Origin: Flammeovirgaceae bacterium
GTDB taxonomy: Bacteria; Bacteroidota; Bacteroidia; Cytophagales; Cyclobacteriaceae
Reading direction: 5' to 3'
NCBI GenBank assembly: GCA_027487845.1
Contig: JAIYCV010000042.1
Coordinates: 1-64,000 of the forward strand
DNA: 64,000 bases
Below are positions 37,996-47,788 of this stretch, one piece after another. The notes beneath the pieces were generated by a model. It saw only the letters and a program-made list of their open reading frames with translations. It did no database searches and had not been told where the DNA came from. Position numbers and translations under genes: made by a program. Every line of letters starts with the position of its first letter. The stretch's first letter is position 1.

Positions 37996-39318
37996 TTAAG
38001 CCGCAGCAAACTGAGAACGTCCTTTAACTCTTCCAGATTTCATCATCCCCTCATAATGCCTCATGAGCAAATAACTTTCTATCTGTTGCAAAGTATCCAA
38101 CACTACCCCGACCAAAATAAGCAGGGAAGTTCCACCATAAAATTGGGCGAAATTTTGTGTTATTCCCACCCTTACCGCAAAAGCAGGAAGGACAGCAACA
38201 ATCACCAAAAACAACGCCCCAGGCAAAGTAATTTTCGACAATATATTATCTATGAATTCGGCCGTTTGCTTACCAGGTTTAATTCCGGGAACAAAACCAC
38301 CATTCCTTTTCAAATTTTCTGCAATGTCGTTTGAAGGAACTGTGATAGCCGTGTAAAAAAACGTAAAAACCAAAATTAGAGTCCCAAATAACACATTATA
38401 CTGCCAAGAGGTAAAGTCAGCAAAGGTAGAACCCATATAAGCCCCAAAATCGCTATCCCTAAACATGCTTGCCACGAGCGGGGGAATAAACATCAACGCC
38501 TGTGCGAAAATAATCGGCATTACACCAGCTGAATTAAGCTTTAGCGGTATAAAGTCCCTTTTACCTCCATATAACTTATTGCCCACAACTTGCTTGGCAT
38601 ACTGAACAGGAATTCTTCTAGTTGCTTGAGTAAGCGCGATAACACCCACGACAATGAAAAAGAGAGCGATGGCTTCGACAATAAAAATCAGCAATCCCCC
38701 ACTCGTGCTTCTTGAAGAAATCTCTTGATAGATAGCTAACGGAAATCTTGACACAATGCCGATCATAATGAGCATGCTTATCCCATTTCCTATCCCCTTA
38801 TCAGTAATTTTCTCACCTAACCACATACAAAACATCGTTCCAGATACTAGTATGACAATTGAAGATACTGTAAAAAAGATGCCTGGATTATAAATAGCAT
38901 CTGGGCTAAGAATTGATTTTAAATATCCAAACGATTGTGCCGCTGTAATTACAATCGTTAATACCCTCGTAAACTGATTCAACTTCTTTCTACCGCTATC
39001 TCCTTCTTTCTGCATCTTAGCAAACTTGGGAACTGCAACGGTTAACAATTGCACCACGATTGATGCAGAGATGTAAGGCATGATACCCAATGCAAATATC
39101 GACACCCTAGTGAATGAACCTCCAACTAAAGTATCCAGCAAGCCAAAAACACCACCACTTCCAGGATTTACAATACTCGCATGGGTAGGATTAACACCAG
39201 GTAATACTATATAAGATCCAATTCTAAAAATAATCAGATATCCAATCGTATTAAGAATCCTAACACGGAGATCTTCGATTGAGAATATATTCTTTAATGT
39301 AGTAAAGAATCTTTTCAT
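37996..39318 (-). CDS. secY: Protein translocase subunit SecY
   Basis: The main channel subunit of the Sec translocon: ten predicted membrane helices, with landmarks LLDTLVGGSFTRVSIFALGI, IPVQYAKQVVGNKLYGG, NSAGVMPIIFAQALMF and GFVPGIKPGKQTAEFI. At 440 residues it is full length. It overlaps the rplO stop by one base. Confidence 0.98.
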   Translation of the reverse strand: MKRFFTTLKNIFSIEDLRVRILNTIGYLIIFRIGSYIVLPGVNPTHASIVNPGSGGVFGLLDTLVGGSFTRVSIFALGIMPYISASIVVQLLTVAVPKFAKMQKEGDSGRKKLNQFTRVLTIVITAAQSFGYLKSILSPDAIYNPGIFFTVSSIVILVSGTMFCMWLGEKITDKGIGNGISMLIMIGIVSRFPLAIYQEISSRSTSGGLLIFIVEAIALFFIVVGVIALTQATRRIPVQYAKQVVGNKLYGGKRDFIPLKLNSAGVMPIIFAQALMFIPPLVASMFRDSDFGAYMGSTFADFTSWQYNVLFGTLILVFTFFYTAITVPSNDIAENLKRNGGFVPGIKPGKQTAEFIDNILSKITLPGALFLVIVAVLPAFAVRVGITQNFAQFYGGTSLLILVGVVLDTLQQIESYLLMRHYEGMMKSGRVKGRSQFAAA

Positions 39319-39764
39319 TAGTCAATTTTAGTGGCCGATCCACCAGCCTGTTCAATAGCTTTAGCAGCAACTTCAGAGAATGAATGAGCAGAAACATTAA
39401 TTTTTGCTTTCAATTCCCCTCTTCCGAGAATTTTAACTTTATCATTCTTACCCACGATTCCGTTTGCCACCATCAAATCAAAATCTATCGTAGCGTTGTT
39501 GGTCTTTTGAGCCAATTCCTCCAGCGCATCCAAGTTGATTGGCTTGAAGTAGATTTTGTTATTGTTCTTGAATCCAAATTTTGGCACTCGTCTCTGAAGA
39601 GGCATCTGTCCACCTTCAAAACCAATTTTTTTCGAATATCCCGATCTAGATTGAGCCCCCTTGTGTCCACGGCCAGCAGTACTTCCCCCAGAACCCTGAC
39701 CTCTACCAAGGCGTTTATTATTTTTGGTAGCGCCATCGGCAGCTTTTAATTCGTGTAGTTTCAT
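39318..39764 (-). CDS. rplO: 50S ribosomal protein L15
   Basis: The Gly-rich N-terminus (RLGRGQGSGGSTAGRGHKGA) and the middle GFEGGQMPLQRRVPKFGF are diagnostic; the C-terminal motif (VSAHSFSEVAAKAIEQAGG) is complete. At 148 residues it is normal. The start lies 1 bp after the rpmD stop. Confidence 0.98.
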   Translation of the reverse strand: MKLHELKAADGATKNNKRLGRGQGSGGSTAGRGHKGAQSRSGYSKKIGFEGGQMPLQRRVPKFGFKNNNKIYFKPINLDALEELAQKTNNATIDFDLMVANGIVGKNDKVKILGRGELKAKINVSAHSFSEVAAKAIEQAGGSATKID

Positions 39765-39765
39765 T

Positions 39766-39945
39766 TTATAAAGCTTTAACGCTTACTAAGTGACTTACTT
39801 TCTTAACCATACCTTCTATCTGCGGAGTATATTCTACTTCAACAGATTTATTAACCTTCCCTAACCCAAGAGATTGCACTGTCTTCTGTTGCGTCTCAGG
39901 TCTCTTAATCATGCTACGGGTCTGCGTAATTATTACTCTTGCCAT
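39766..39945 (-). CDS. rpmD: 50S ribosomal protein L30 (59 aa)
   Basis: Translated from the gap between rpsE and rplO. It begins MARVIITQTRSMIKRPETQQ, continues with KTVQSLGLGKVNKSVEVEY and ends VKKVSHLVSVKAL, which is the full L30 pattern and length. The ATG at 39943-39945 lies 5 bp after the rpsE stop. Confidence 0.96.
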   Translation of the reverse strand: MARVIITQTRSMIKRPETQQKTVQSLGLGKVNKSVEVEYTPQIEGMVKKVSHLVSVKAL

Positions 39946-39950
39946 GTTGC

Positions 39951-40469
39951 TTAACCGTTAAATACTTTAGATAAAGAAATACCCCTGTTTCTGGCAATTG
40001 TCTGTGCATCCCTCATACTTGTTAATGCCTTAAAGGTTGCCTTCACCACGTTATGTGGATTCGATGAACCTTTTGATTTAGCAAGCACGTTGTGAACACC
40101 CGCACTTTCTAATACTGCGCGCATCGCACCACCAGCTATTACACCAGTTCCGTTAGAAGCCGGTTTCAACAATACCAAACCTCCTCCGAATTTTCCTATT
40201 GATTCATGTGGCACAGTTCCTTTAATAATGGGCACCTTAACGAGATGCTTCTTTGCATCGTCTATGCCCTTAGTAATAGCATCTGTAACTTCATTCGCTT
40301 TTCCAAGCCCGTAGCCAACCACTCCATTTCCATCTCCAACCACTACGATAGCGGCAAAACTAAATCTCCTTCCACCTTTTACCACCTTCGCAACACGTTG
40401 GATGGCAACGACCTTTTCTTTAAGATCGATTTCACTTGCTTTTACTGTACTGACGTTGCTTTGTGTCAT
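39951..40469 (-). CDS. rpsE: 30S ribosomal protein S5
   Basis: The double-stranded RNA-binding domain ([20 protein letters not shown]) and the C-terminal domain ([39 protein letters not shown]) are complete in 172 residues. It contributes to decoding accuracy. Spacing to rplR is 3 bp. Confidence 0.98.
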   Translation of the reverse strand: MTQSNVSTVKASEIDLKEKVVAIQRVAKVVKGGRRFSFAAIVVVGDGNGVVGYGLGKANEVTDAITKGIDDAKKHLVKVPIIKGTVPHESIGKFGGGLVLLKPASNGTGVIAGGAMRAVLESAGVHNVLAKSKGSSNPHNVVKATFKALTSMRDAQTIARNRGISLSKVFNG

Positions 40470-40472
40470 AAG

Positions 40473-40829
40473 TTAGAATTTTAAACCAGCCTCTCTAGCG
40501 CCATCCGCCAACGCCTTAATATTTCCGTGATACAAATACCCATTTCTGTCAAACACAATTTTATCAACACCCGAAGCGAGTGCCTTCTCGGCTAATTTCG
40601 CCCCAACAGTCTTAGAAATTGTAAGATTAACTCCGCCCTTTTTATCCAAATCTATAGAGGACGAGGAAGCCAATGTATGGCCTTTGGTGTCATCAATAAT
40701 CTGAGCATAAATAACTTTGTTGCTTTTAAAAACTGACAAGCGAGGTCTTTCGGAAGTTCCCTCAACTCTTTTTCTAACACCCAATTTGATGCGGGTTCGT
40801 CTTTCTGCCTTTACTTTTACGTTCGCCAT
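40473..40829 (-). CDS. rplR: 50S ribosomal protein L18
   Basis: The 5S rRNA-binding protein: [20 protein letters not shown] near the N-terminus, then [17 protein letters not shown] and [20 protein letters not shown]. 118 residues is the normal length. It lies between rplF and rpsE. Confidence 0.98.
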   Translation of the reverse strand: MANVKVKAERRTRIKLGVRKRVEGTSERPRLSVFKSNKVIYAQIIDDTKGHTLASSSSIDLDKKGGVNLTISKTVGAKLAEKALASGVDKIVFDRNGYLYHGNIKALADGAREAGLKF

Positions 40830-40838
40830 AACTATATT

Positions 40839-41396
40839 TTATTTAGAAGCAGCTTTACCAGCTTTTCTACGTATAAATTCACCTGTGTAACGAATACCCT
40901 TCCCTTTGTAAGGCTCAACCTTCCTTAGAGATTTTATTTTAGCAGCAATCTGACCGAGCAACTGTTTGTCGATACCCTCTAAAATAATTGTTGGGTTTGC
41001 CCCCTTCTCGGTTATCGCCTGAACTTTCAACTCCGTAGGAATAGCCAAAAATATGCTATGAGAATACCCAAGACTTAATTCTAGGACATTGCTTTGAGCT
41101 GTCACTTTATAACCTACACCTACTAATTCCAACTGCTCTTTATAGCCGGCACTCACTCCAGTAATCATGTTTGCAATAAGCGCACGATATAGCCCATGCA
41201 TCGCCTTATGTCGCTTTTGCTCAGTTGGTCTATGGAGTAGCACCTCTCCGTTTTCTTGGGTAATTTTGAAATCAGCATCAATCACTTGATGCAACTCACC
41301 TTTAGGCCCTTTTACAGAAACCTTATGATTATTTTCCACAAAAGTGAATGTTACACCCTTTGGAATTTCTATTGGTAACCTACCTATCCTTGACAT
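40839..41396 (-). CDS. rplF: 50S ribosomal protein L6
   Basis: Two L6 repeats are present: MSRIGRLPIEIPKGVTF with VKGPKGEL, and the C-terminal GIDKQLLGQIAAKIKSLRKV followed by PYKGKGIRYTGEFIRRKAGK. 185 residues, normal. It lies 10 bp after rpsH. Confidence 0.98.
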   Translation of the reverse strand: MSRIGRLPIEIPKGVTFTFVENNHKVSVKGPKGELHQVIDADFKITQENGEVLLHRPTEQKRHKAMHGLYRALIANMITGVSAGYKEQLELVGVGYKVTAQSNVLELSLGYSHSIFLAIPTELKVQAITEKGANPTIILEGIDKQLLGQIAAKIKSLRKVEPYKGKGIRYTGEFIRRKAGKAASK

Positions 41397-41406
41397 CTTC
41401 TTTCAA

Positions 41407-41811
41407 TTAATAGATGAAACACAATACCTCTCCTCCAACATTCATCGCTTTTGCTTCCTTATCGGTAATAACTCCTCTAGAAGTCGACAGGATGGCGATA
41501 CCCAATCCGTTCAATACTTTTGGAAGCTCATCTGCTGGCCTATATTGCCTTAGACCTGGCGAACTAACTCGCTGTAATTTTGTGATCGCAGACTCTTTAG
41601 TGTCGGGGTTATACTTTAAGGCAATCTTTATGTTACCTTGCTTGTTCGATGTATCCTCAAACTTGTAGTTTAGAATATACCCTTTATCAAAAAGAACCTT
41701 AGTAACTTCCTTTTTTAGATTGGAAGCAGGAACTTCTACAACACGATGGCGTGCCTTAATGGCATTTCGCAACCTTGTTAAATAATCTGCTATTGGATCT
41801 GTTGTTTTCAT
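41407..41811 (-). CDS. rpsH: 30S ribosomal protein S8
   Basis: It has [18 protein letters not shown] and the conserved end [28 protein letters not shown]; 134 residues. In E. coli S8 is the translational repressor of the spc operon. Unlike its tightly packed neighbours it is preceded by a 137-bp gap with its own promoter and a leader hairpin. Confidence 0.98.
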   Translation of the reverse strand: MKTTDPIADYLTRLRNAIKARHRVVEVPASNLKKEVTKVLFDKGYILNYKFEDTSNKQGNIKIALKYNPDTKESAITKLQRVSSPGLRQYRPADELPKVLNGLGIAILSTSRGVITDKEAKAMNVGGEVLCFIY

Positions 41812-41831
41812 TTTACACTTATAAAAGCAAA

Positions 41832-41848
41832 CCCGTTATTTAAACGGG
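41832..41848 (-). promoter_or_regulatory. Hairpin in the rpsH leader
   Basis: Arms cccgtt (41832-41837) and aacggg (41843-41848) form a short stem. With the promoter at 41853-41882 the hairpin would sit at the very 5' end of the rpsH transcript, about 20 bp before the rpsH start. It could control rpsH translation or stabilise the mRNA. Confidence 0.4.
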
Positions 41849-41852
41849 GCTG

Positions 41853-41882
41853 CAAAGATAATAATTGTTTTTATTATTCAAA
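41853..41882 (-). promoter_or_regulatory. Internal promoter in front of rpsH
   Basis: On the minus strand TTTG (41879-41882) and TATCTTTG (41853-41860) are separated by 18 bp, a close match to the Bacteroidota TTTG / TAnnTTTG promoter. It lies in the only long gap of the ribosomal cluster. The same TATCTTTGCAG word occurs at the rplC promoter. Confidence 0.65.
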
Positions 41883-41948
41883 CTGTTATCTGGTTTCGAT
41901 TTTCAATCGACCTAGACACTCAGCACCATATGTTTTGAGTTTTTGGTC

Positions 41949-42218
41949 TTACCAACTCGCCTTGGTTATCCCTGGAATCTTCCCATCTGAAGCCATTTGG
42001 CGGAACTGATTTCGGCAAATTCCGAATTTTCTCATGTAGCCCCTTGGTCTTCCGGTCAGCTTGCATCGGTTATGAATGCGCACAGCAGACGAACTTCTTG
42101 GCAGTTTATCCAACGCCTCCCAGTTTCCTGCTGCCTTAAGTGCTCGTCTCTTCTCTTTGTAGCGATCTACCAGACCTGCCTTTTTCTTGTCTCTCGCGAT
42201 TACTGCTAGTTTTGCCAT
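41949..42218 (-). CDS. rpsN: 30S ribosomal protein S14
   Basis: 89 residues with [20 protein letters not shown] and [19 protein letters not shown]. The CxxC...CxxC zinc motif is absent (only two isolated cysteines), so it is the zinc-independent type. The N-terminus is short compared with the 101-residue E. coli form. It lies 5 bp after rplE. Confidence 0.98.
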   Translation of the reverse strand: MAKLAVIARDKKKAGLVDRYKEKRRALKAAGNWEALDKLPRSSSAVRIHNRCKLTGRPRGYMRKFGICRNQFRQMASDGKIPGITKASW

Positions 42219-42223
42219 TACTT

Positions 42224-42775
42224 TTAGTTTTTATTTACAAAGGGCATTCCTAATGCTTTTAATAATTCGAAACTTTCTTCGTCAGTGGATGCAGAGGTGA
42301 CAAAGGTGATATCCATTCCGTTAATCTTAGTTACTTTATCGATGGAAATTTCAGGAAAGATAATTTGCTCTTTTACACCGAGTGTATAATTACCTCTTCC
42401 ATCAAACCCTTTATCGTTAACGCCTTTAAAATCTCTAACGCGTGGTAGCGCTACATTTACCAAACGATCTAAAAATTCATACATTCTATCACCTCGAAGA
42501 GTAACTTTAACTCCTATTGCAACATTCACGCGCAATTTGAAGTTAGAAATATCCTTCTTCGACCTTGTAGGAACAGCCTTTTGGCCAGTGATTGTTGTAA
42601 TCTCTTCCAGTGCGATATCTACAATTTTTTTATCTGCAACCGCAGCGCCTACACCTTTGTTGATACAAATCTTTTCGATTTTAGGTACCTGCATTACCGA
42701 ACCATATTGAAACTTCTGTTTCAAATTAGGTACTACCTCTTTAAGGTATTTGTCTTTTAGTCTTGGAGTTGCCAT
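42224..42775 (-). CDS. rplE: 50S ribosomal protein L5
   Basis: Binds 5S rRNA and contacts P-site tRNA. Landmarks: [38 protein letters not shown] and [20 protein letters not shown]. 183 residues, normal length. Its start overlaps the rplX stop by one base. Confidence 0.98.
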   Translation of the reverse strand: MATPRLKDKYLKEVVPNLKQKFQYGSVMQVPKIEKICINKGVGAAVADKKIVDIALEEITTITGQKAVPTRSKKDISNFKLRVNVAIGVKVTLRGDRMYEFLDRLVNVALPRVRDFKGVNDKGFDGRGNYTLGVKEQIIFPEISIDKVTKINGMDITFVTSASTDEESFELLKALGMPFVNKN

Positions 42776-43116
42776 TATTTTATGAAGTCTCCTGTTTTTT
42801 TAGAATAACGTTGAAGTTTTGCCTTCTCGTTTAATTTTCTTCCAGTGCGAGTAGTTTTTCCGGTAGCAGGATCAATCAATGCAACATTGCTGATATGAAT
42901 AGTTCCTTCTACTTTTTTTATACCACCTTCAGGTTTCCCCGCGGATGGCTTTTGATGTTTTGTGATAAGGTTCAAACCTTCTACAATTACTCTATTTTTT
43001 TCAGTAAGTATCTCAAGTACCTTACCACTCTTGCCTTTGCTTTCGCCAGCTATGACTTGCACTGTGTCGCCTTTGCGCACGTGAAGTTTGGGTTGCATAT
43101 TAAAAGTCCTTTCCAT
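42775..43116 (-). CDS. rplX: 50S ribosomal protein L24
   Basis: The KOW motif is seen in [20 protein letters not shown], followed by [17 protein letters not shown] chose the ATG at 43114-43116 ([19 protein letters not shown]), which gives 113 residues and starts 1 bp after the rplN stop; the frame is open further upstream, but that part would lie inside rplN and does not look like L24. Confidence 0.96.
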   Translation of the reverse strand: MERTFNMQPKLHVRKGDTVQVIAGESKGKSGKVLEILTEKNRVIVEGLNLITKHQKPSAGKPEGGIKKVEGTIHISNVALIDPATGKTTRTGRKLNEKAKLQRYSKKTGDFIK

Positions 43117-43117
43117 A

Positions 43118-43486
43118 TTATAACACCTCAGGGGCCAATGAAACAATTTTCATAAACTGCTTTTCTCTAAGCTCCCGAGCGACTGGCCCGAAAATACGAG
43201 TGCCTCTCGGTTCATTCTGAGCATTCAATAAAACGGCAGCATTATCTTCAAAACGAATATAAGATCCGTCCTTTCTTCTCACTTCTTTCTTTGTACGAAC
43301 AACCACCGCTTTTGATACGGTTCCTTTTTTTACTTGGCTTGTCGGGATCGCAGATTTAACTGTAACTACAATAGTATCCCCAACACTCGCGTACCTTCTA
43401 TGTGTTCCACCGAGTACGTGAACTACCAGAACCTCTTTAGCTCCACTATTATCCGCAACGGTAAGCCTGCTTTCGTTTTGTATCAT
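43118..43486 (-). CDS. rplN: 50S ribosomal protein L14
   Basis: 122 residues: [20 protein letters not shown], then [18 protein letters not shown] and the signature [34 protein letters not shown]. Central 50S protein at the subunit interface. The stop of rpsQ is 2 bp before its start. Confidence 0.98.
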   Translation of the reverse strand: MIQNESRLTVADNSGAKEVLVVHVLGGTHRRYASVGDTIVVTVKSAIPTSQVKKGTVSKAVVVRTKKEVRRKDGSYIRFEDNAAVLLNAQNEPRGTRIFGPVARELREKQFMKIVSLAPEVL

Positions 43487-43488
43487 GA

Positions 43489-43752
43489 TTACTTAGCTTT
43501 TTCTACGATTTCAACCAATCTCCATCTCTTATTCTTACTGAGCGGGCGAGTCTCAGAAATCCTGACTGTGTCACCAATACCAGCGGCATTAAGCTCATCA
43601 TGAACCATCAACTTCGTGGTCTTCTTCATAAACTTGCCATAAATCGGGTGTTTTACTTTACGTTCAATGGCAATCGTAATACTCTTGGTCATCTTATTAC
43701 TTACTACCTTACCCACTCTTTCCTTCCGAAGGTTTCTTTCAATTTCTTCCAT
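43489..43752 (-). CDS. rpsQ: 30S ribosomal protein S17
   Basis: 87 residues with [40 protein letters not shown] and [20 protein letters not shown], which is the complete S17 OB-fold. It binds 16S rRNA early in assembly. Confidence 0.98.
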   Translation of the reverse strand: MEEIERNLRKERVGKVVSNKMTKSITIAIERKVKHPIYGKFMKKTTKLMVHDELNAAGIGDTVRISETRPLSKNKRWRLVEIVEKAK

Positions 43753-43759
43753 AGCCTTA

Positions 43760-43954
43760 TTACTTTTGAGATTCTTTAACCGCTAACTCTGTCTTTAACC
43801 GGGCAATTAGCTTTCTCGTTTCTCTAATTTTCATGGGATTTTCGATTGACGATATTTGATGAGCAAACTCTATCTTTCGTAAAGTTTCCCTTTCAGTTCC
43901 TATTTTTTCTAGGATTTCATTTTTTGATAATCCTCTTATCTCTACGCTTTTCAT
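43760..43954 (-). CDS. rpmC: 50S ribosomal protein L29
   Basis: 64 residues forming two long helices: [20 protein letters not shown] and the conserved [25 protein letters not shown]. It lies at the peptide exit tunnel. Gaps to rplP and rpsQ are 8 and 7 bp. Confidence 0.97.
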   Translation of the reverse strand: MKSVEIRGLSKNEILEKIGTERETLRKIEFAHQISSIENPMKIRETRKLIARLKTELAVKESQK

Positions 43955-43962
43955 GTTTTTAT

Positions 43963-44382
43963 TTATTCAACGTAATCTCTTCTGATCGTGAACTTAGTCT
44001 TCAATGGCAACTTCCCTTCCGCCAACCCAAGCGCCTCTTTAGCGGTAGCTATGTTTACTCCGCCTGCTTCAAAAAGTATAGTCCCTGGTTTTACGCACGC
44101 TACCCAGTATTCAGGTGCTCCCTTACCCTTACCCATACGCACTTCCGCTGGTTTGCGTGTGATGGGCTTATCAGGGAATATTCGAATCCAAACTTGGCCT
44201 TCGCGCTTCATTGCCCTTGTAACTGCGACACGAGCTGCCTCAAGTTGGCGCGCTGTTATCCAACCTCCTTCCATAGATTTCAAGGCGAAAGATCCAAACG
44301 CAATTGAATGACCTCTAGTGGCCAGCCCTTTAACGCGACCTTTCTGCATTTTTCTAAACTTGGTTCTCTTAGGCTGTAACAT
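43963..44382 (-). CDS. rplP: 50S ribosomal protein L16
   Basis: 139 residues with [19 protein letters not shown], the signature [20 protein letters not shown] and the tail [28 protein letters not shown]. It organises the A site. Complete and in the normal order after rpsC. Confidence 0.98.
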   Translation of the reverse strand: MLQPKRTKFRKMQKGRVKGLATRGHSIAFGSFALKSMEGGWITARQLEAARVAVTRAMKREGQVWIRIFPDKPITRKPAEVRMGKGKGAPEYWVACVKPGTILFEAGGVNIATAKEALGLAEGKLPLKTKFTIRRDYVE

Positions 44383-44419
44383 GATTTTTTATACGTTTCA
44401 ATAAATATTACCTAACCAA

Positions 44420-45271
44420 TTAATTTCTCGGGCCTCTGCCAGCTCCTCCACTTGGTCTTCCAGCTCCACCACCTGCAGGGCGATTGCCGCCACGCTCGTT
44501 TCCACCACTTCTTCTATCGCCACCACGATCTCCACCTCTCTCGTTTCGTGAGCCTCCAGGCCTTCTATCTTGCCCACCTTGTCCAGGCCCTTTGTTTTCG
44601 CCAGTGGCGTTACTTACCATTCCAACGTTAGGTGATAAATCACGTTTCCCGTAAATCTCGCCTTTGAAAATCCACACCTTAATTCCAATCTTTCCATAAA
44701 CCGTCTGCGCTTCCGATATTGCATAATCAATATCCGCACGAAGTGTATGAAGAGGAATTCTTCCCTCTTTATATTGCTCCGCGCGTGCCATATCGGCACC
44801 AGCCAAACGACCAGATAACTTAACTTTTATCCCTTCGGCACCCACTCTCATAGTAGACGCTATGGCTTGCTTCATTGCTCTTCTGTATGAAATACGAGCC
44901 TCTAATTGTTGCGCAATTGACTCACCAACCAACTTGGCGTCCATTTCGGGACGCTTTATTTCAAAAATGTTGATTTGAACGTCTTTGCCAGTCAGTTTCT
45001 TTAATTCCTCTTTTATTTTATCAACCTCTGTTCCACCTTTTCCAATAACAACGCCAGGGCGAGCAGTATGGATGGTAAGAGTAACTCGTTTTAAGGTTCG
45101 CTCGATCACAACTTTGGCGATACCACCTTTTTGAATACGAGCGTCTACATACTTTCTAATCTTTTGGTCTTCAACTAGTTTATCGGAAAAATTTTTTCCC
45201 CCAAACCAACTAGAATCCCATCCACGGACGATTCCCAATCTAAATCCAACTGGATTAATTTTCTGTCCCAT
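44420..45271 (-). CDS. rpsC: 30S ribosomal protein S3 with an Arg/Gly-rich tail
   Basis: The KH domain ([20 protein letters not shown]) and the C-terminal S3 domain ([30 protein letters not shown]) are complete by about residue 212. Some 65 further residues form a low-complexity tail rich in Gly, Arg and Asp ([19 protein letters not shown]), so the protein has 283 residues against 233 in E. coli. Longer basic tails on S3 are common in Bacteroidota. The tail may bind rRNA; this is inference. Confidence 0.97.
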   Translation of the reverse strand: MGQKINPVGFRLGIVRGWDSSWFGGKNFSDKLVEDQKIRKYVDARIQKGGIAKVVIERTLKRVTLTIHTARPGVVIGKGGTEVDKIKEELKKLTGKDVQINIFEIKRPEMDAKLVGESIAQQLEARISYRRAMKQAIASTMRVGAEGIKVKLSGRLAGADMARAEQYKEGRIPLHTLRADIDYAISEAQTVYGKIGIKVWIFKGEIYGKRDLSPNVGMVSNATGENKGPGQGGQDRRPGGSRNERGGDRGGDRRSGGNERGGNRPAGGGAGRPSGGAGRGPRN

Positions 45272-45732
45272 TATTCCTTTGTTTCTTTAGGTGCTATTGT
45301 TTCCTTTGCTGGCATTCTATCTACCACCAACGTTACGTGGTTTGATCGCTTTCTTACACGATGTGCGCGTCCTTGAGGAGCAGGCTTTAATCTTTTCAAA
45401 ATTCTGCCCCCGTCTACAAAAACCTCACTCACATATAAATCAGCTTCTTCCAATTTAATTTCTGAATTTTTTGCTTCCCAATTGCTGATTGCAGAAAGTA
45501 ACAACTTTTCTAGTTTAGCAGCAGGGTGCATAGCTTCGTATTTCAAAATACTAAGCGCATGGCTAACGCGCTGGCCTCTAATAAGATCCACAACTAGTCT
45601 CATCTTACGAGGTGACGTTGGAACATTCTTCAGATAAGCAGTGGCTGGGCCTTTCTTCGCAGCCTCTTTGATGGCAGCCAGTTTAGCTCTTTTTACTACC
45701 GATCTTTTTAATTTCTTTTCTACGGTTTCCAT
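45271..45732 (-). CDS. rplV: 50S ribosomal protein L22
   Basis: The L22 core begins near residue 31 ([20 protein letters not shown]) and ends with the signature [27 protein letters not shown]. Residues 1-30 form a Lys/Ala-rich extension absent from E. coli L22. 153 residues in total. It overlaps rpsC by one base. Confidence 0.97.
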   Translation of the reverse strand: METVEKKLKRSVVKRAKLAAIKEAAKKGPATAYLKNVPTSPRKMRLVVDLIRGQRVSHALSILKYEAMHPAAKLEKLLLSAISNWEAKNSEIKLEEADLYVSEVFVDGGRILKRLKPAPQGRAHRVRKRSNHVTLVVDRMPAKETIAPKETKE

Positions 45733-45755
45733 AGTGGAATTCCTATTAGTTAGTA

Positions 45756-46025
45756 TTACCCTTTATTGTTTCCTGAGTGACCTTTAAAAATGCGTGTTGG
45801 CGCAAATTCACCCAACTTATGCCCCACCATGTTTTCAGTTACATAGACAGGAATAAATTTATTTCCGTTGTGAACAGCGAACGTATATCCAATCAAATCA
45901 GGAGTGATAGTTGATCTTCTTGACCAAGTTTTAATTACTGACTTTTTACCAGATAACTCTTGCGTTGTTACTTTCTTGGCAAGCCGAGCATCTAAATACG
46001 GACCTTTTTTAATTGACCTTCCCAT
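45756..46025 (-). CDS. rpsS: 30S ribosomal protein S19
   Basis: 89 residues: [59 protein letters not shown] and [13 protein letters not shown]. Complete. Its start overlaps the rplB stop by one base. Confidence 0.98.
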   Translation of the reverse strand: MGRSIKKGPYLDARLAKKVTTQELSGKKSVIKTWSRRSTITPDLIGYTFAVHNGNKFIPVYVTENMVGHKLGEFAPTRIFKGHSGNNKG

Positions 46026-46849
46026 TATTTCTTTTTCCTAGCAATGATTAAACCATCAGAATACTTATTCGGGTGTCTTGTTTTCTTACCCTTTGATAAC
46101 AATCCTTTCCTTGATCTTGGGTGACCACCAGATGCACGACCTTCGCCACCTCCCATTGGATGATCAACAGGGTTCATCGCTACTGGTCTTGTACGAGGAC
46201 GAATACCTCTCCATCTGCTTCTTCCAGCCTTACCAACACTCTCCGTCATGTGCTCAGGATTAGAAACAGCGCCTACCGTTGCAATACAACGCGAAAGAAC
46301 ATTTCTCATCTCACCAGAAGGCATTTTCAACGTTGCATAGGCGTTCTCGCGAGCAACCAATTGAACAAATGAACCAGCACTCCTAGAGATAGATGCACCT
46401 TTGCCAGGTTTAATTTCAACCCCGTGGACAATTGTACCAATTGGAATCTTCGAAAGGGGCAATGCATTTCCTACTTCAGGAGCTACATCGTCACCGGAAA
46501 TAACAGTTTGCCCAACTTTAATTCCTTGCGGAGCTAAGATGTATGACTTAACTCCATCGGCATAATACAGCTTCGCAATGCGAGCGGTGCGAGAAGGATC
46601 GTACTCGATCGATTTAACTACTGCCGGAACGCCAAACTTGTCGCGTTTGAAGTCGATTAATCTAAGTTTTTGCTTGTGACCGCCACCAATGTAACGCATT
46701 GTCATCCGGCCTTCGCTGTTACGCCCGCCTGTTTTCTTGAGCGTGACCAACAACGATTTCTCTGGAGTCGACTCCGTCACGTCATCGAAACCGGGAGCCA
46801 ATCTGTGTCTTGTTCCTGCGGTTATCGGTCTAAGTTTTTTCAACGCCAT
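46025..46849 (-). CDS. rplB: 50S ribosomal protein L2
   Basis: 274 residues. It has the conserved RNA-binding region ([20 protein letters not shown]) and the peptidyl-transferase-proximal signature [28 protein letters not shown]. One of the largest 50S proteins, needed for subunit association. Confidence 0.98.
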   Translation of the reverse strand: MALKKLRPITAGTRHRLAPGFDDVTESTPEKSLLVTLKKTGGRNSEGRMTMRYIGGGHKQKLRLIDFKRDKFGVPAVVKSIEYDPSRTARIAKLYYADGVKSYILAPQGIKVGQTVISGDDVAPEVGNALPLSKIPIGTIVHGVEIKPGKGASISRSAGSFVQLVARENAYATLKMPSGEMRNVLSRCIATVGAVSNPEHMTESVGKAGRSRWRGIRPRTRPVAMNPVDHPMGGGEGRASGGHPRSRKGLLSKGKKTRHPNKYSDGLIIARKKK

Positions 46850-46860
46850 TGTTTATATTA

Positions 46861-47148
46861 TTATACGTTGCTATAAAAATCTATTACTTCTCCAGCGGCT
46901 AATGTAACAATAGCCTTTTTCACGTGTGGTCTGCGACCAGATAAAGTTCCTGCCTTTGTAAAGCGCACCTTTTTCTTTCCCATCATCGTGATGGTATTCA
47001 CGCTTACTACATTCACATTATACAATTTCTCAACTGCAACTTTGATTTCCACTTTATTGGCATCAAAATCTACTTCGAATCCGTATTTCCCTTTTTCGTT
47101 AAGTGCAGATACTTTTTCAGTAACCAACGGTCTTTTTAGAATACTCAT
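46861..47148 (-). CDS. rplW: 50S ribosomal protein L23
   Basis: 95 residues with MSILKRPLVTEKVSALNEKG, FEVDFDANKVEIKVAVEKLY, VVSVNTITMMGKKKVRFTK and a C-terminal strand. It is the docking site for trigger factor and SRP at the tunnel exit. It lies 4 bp after rplD. Confidence 0.97.
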   Translation of the reverse strand: MSILKRPLVTEKVSALNEKGKYGFEVDFDANKVEIKVAVEKLYNVNVVSVNTITMMGKKKVRFTKAGTLSGRRPHVKKAIVTLAAGEVIDFYSNV

Positions 47149-47152
47149 GGCT

Positions 47153-47788
47153 TTACTGTTTATTTAAAATGTTATCGATTTTTCCGATCGCACTCTCCAC
47201 TAAAATGACATGTTCGGCATTTACCAAATCAAAGGTGTTGATTTGATTTACTGTTATTATTTTAGTGTTTTGAATATTTCTGCCCGATTTTACGAGATTC
47301 TCATTCAGATCAGGAAGGACTAAAAGAGTTTTCTTATCACTTAAAGAAAGTGCATTAAGCAGATTTACATATTGTTTTGTTTTTGGAACATCTAAACTGA
47401 AGTCTTCCAAAACAGCAATTGAATTGCCCGTTGCTTTATATGACAAAGCTGATTTTCTAGCGAGGTCTTTAACCTTCTTATTCAACTTGAAAGAATAGTC
47501 GCGGGGTTGTGGACCAAAAATACGTCCACCGCCTTTAAACTGTGGGTTCTTTATATTACCTGCGCGAGCACCACCAGTTCCTTTTTGTTTCTTTAACTTC
47601 TTTGAAGATCCAGAAATTTCATTTCTCTGCTTAGCTTTACTAGTTCCTTGACGTTGATTTGCCAAGTAACTCTTCACATCTAACCAGATAGCATGATCGT
47701 TTGGTTCTATGCCAAAAACATCAGCCGATAGCGATACGCTTCTGCCTGCACTTTGACCATTTTGTTTTACAACTGCTAAGTCCATCAC
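47153..47788 (-). CDS. rplD: 50S ribosomal protein L4
   Basis: 211 residues: an N-terminal strand region, the tunnel-reaching loop ([40 protein letters not shown]) and a C-terminal domain. In E. coli L4 also represses the S10 operon by acting on the leader before rpsJ; here the cluster begins at rplC, so any such control would have to act on the rplC leader. It overlaps rplC by 4 bp. Confidence 0.97.
   Translation of the reverse strand: MMDLAVVKQNGQSAGRSVSLSADVFGIEPNDHAIWLDVKSYLANQRQGTSKAKQRNEISGSSKKLKKQKGTGGARAGNIKNPQFKGGGRIFGPQPRDYSFKLNKKVKDLARKSALSYKATGNSIAVLEDFSLDVPKTKQYVNLLNALSLSDKKTLLVLPDLNENLVKSGRNIQNTKIITVNQINTFDLVNAEHVILVESAIGKIDNILNKQ

Noticed and set aside
37807-38334. 175-codon plus-strand frame opposite map and secY
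   Set aside because: It is the antisense of two strongly conserved genes and has no recognisable domain.
43117-43146. Longer N-terminus for rplX
   Set aside because: These codons lie inside the end of rplN and read as unrelated residues; L24 begins at the ATG at 43116.
43846-44307. 153-codon plus-strand frame opposite rpmC and rplP
   Set aside because: A shadow of ribosomal protein genes; the composition follows the codons of the opposite strand.
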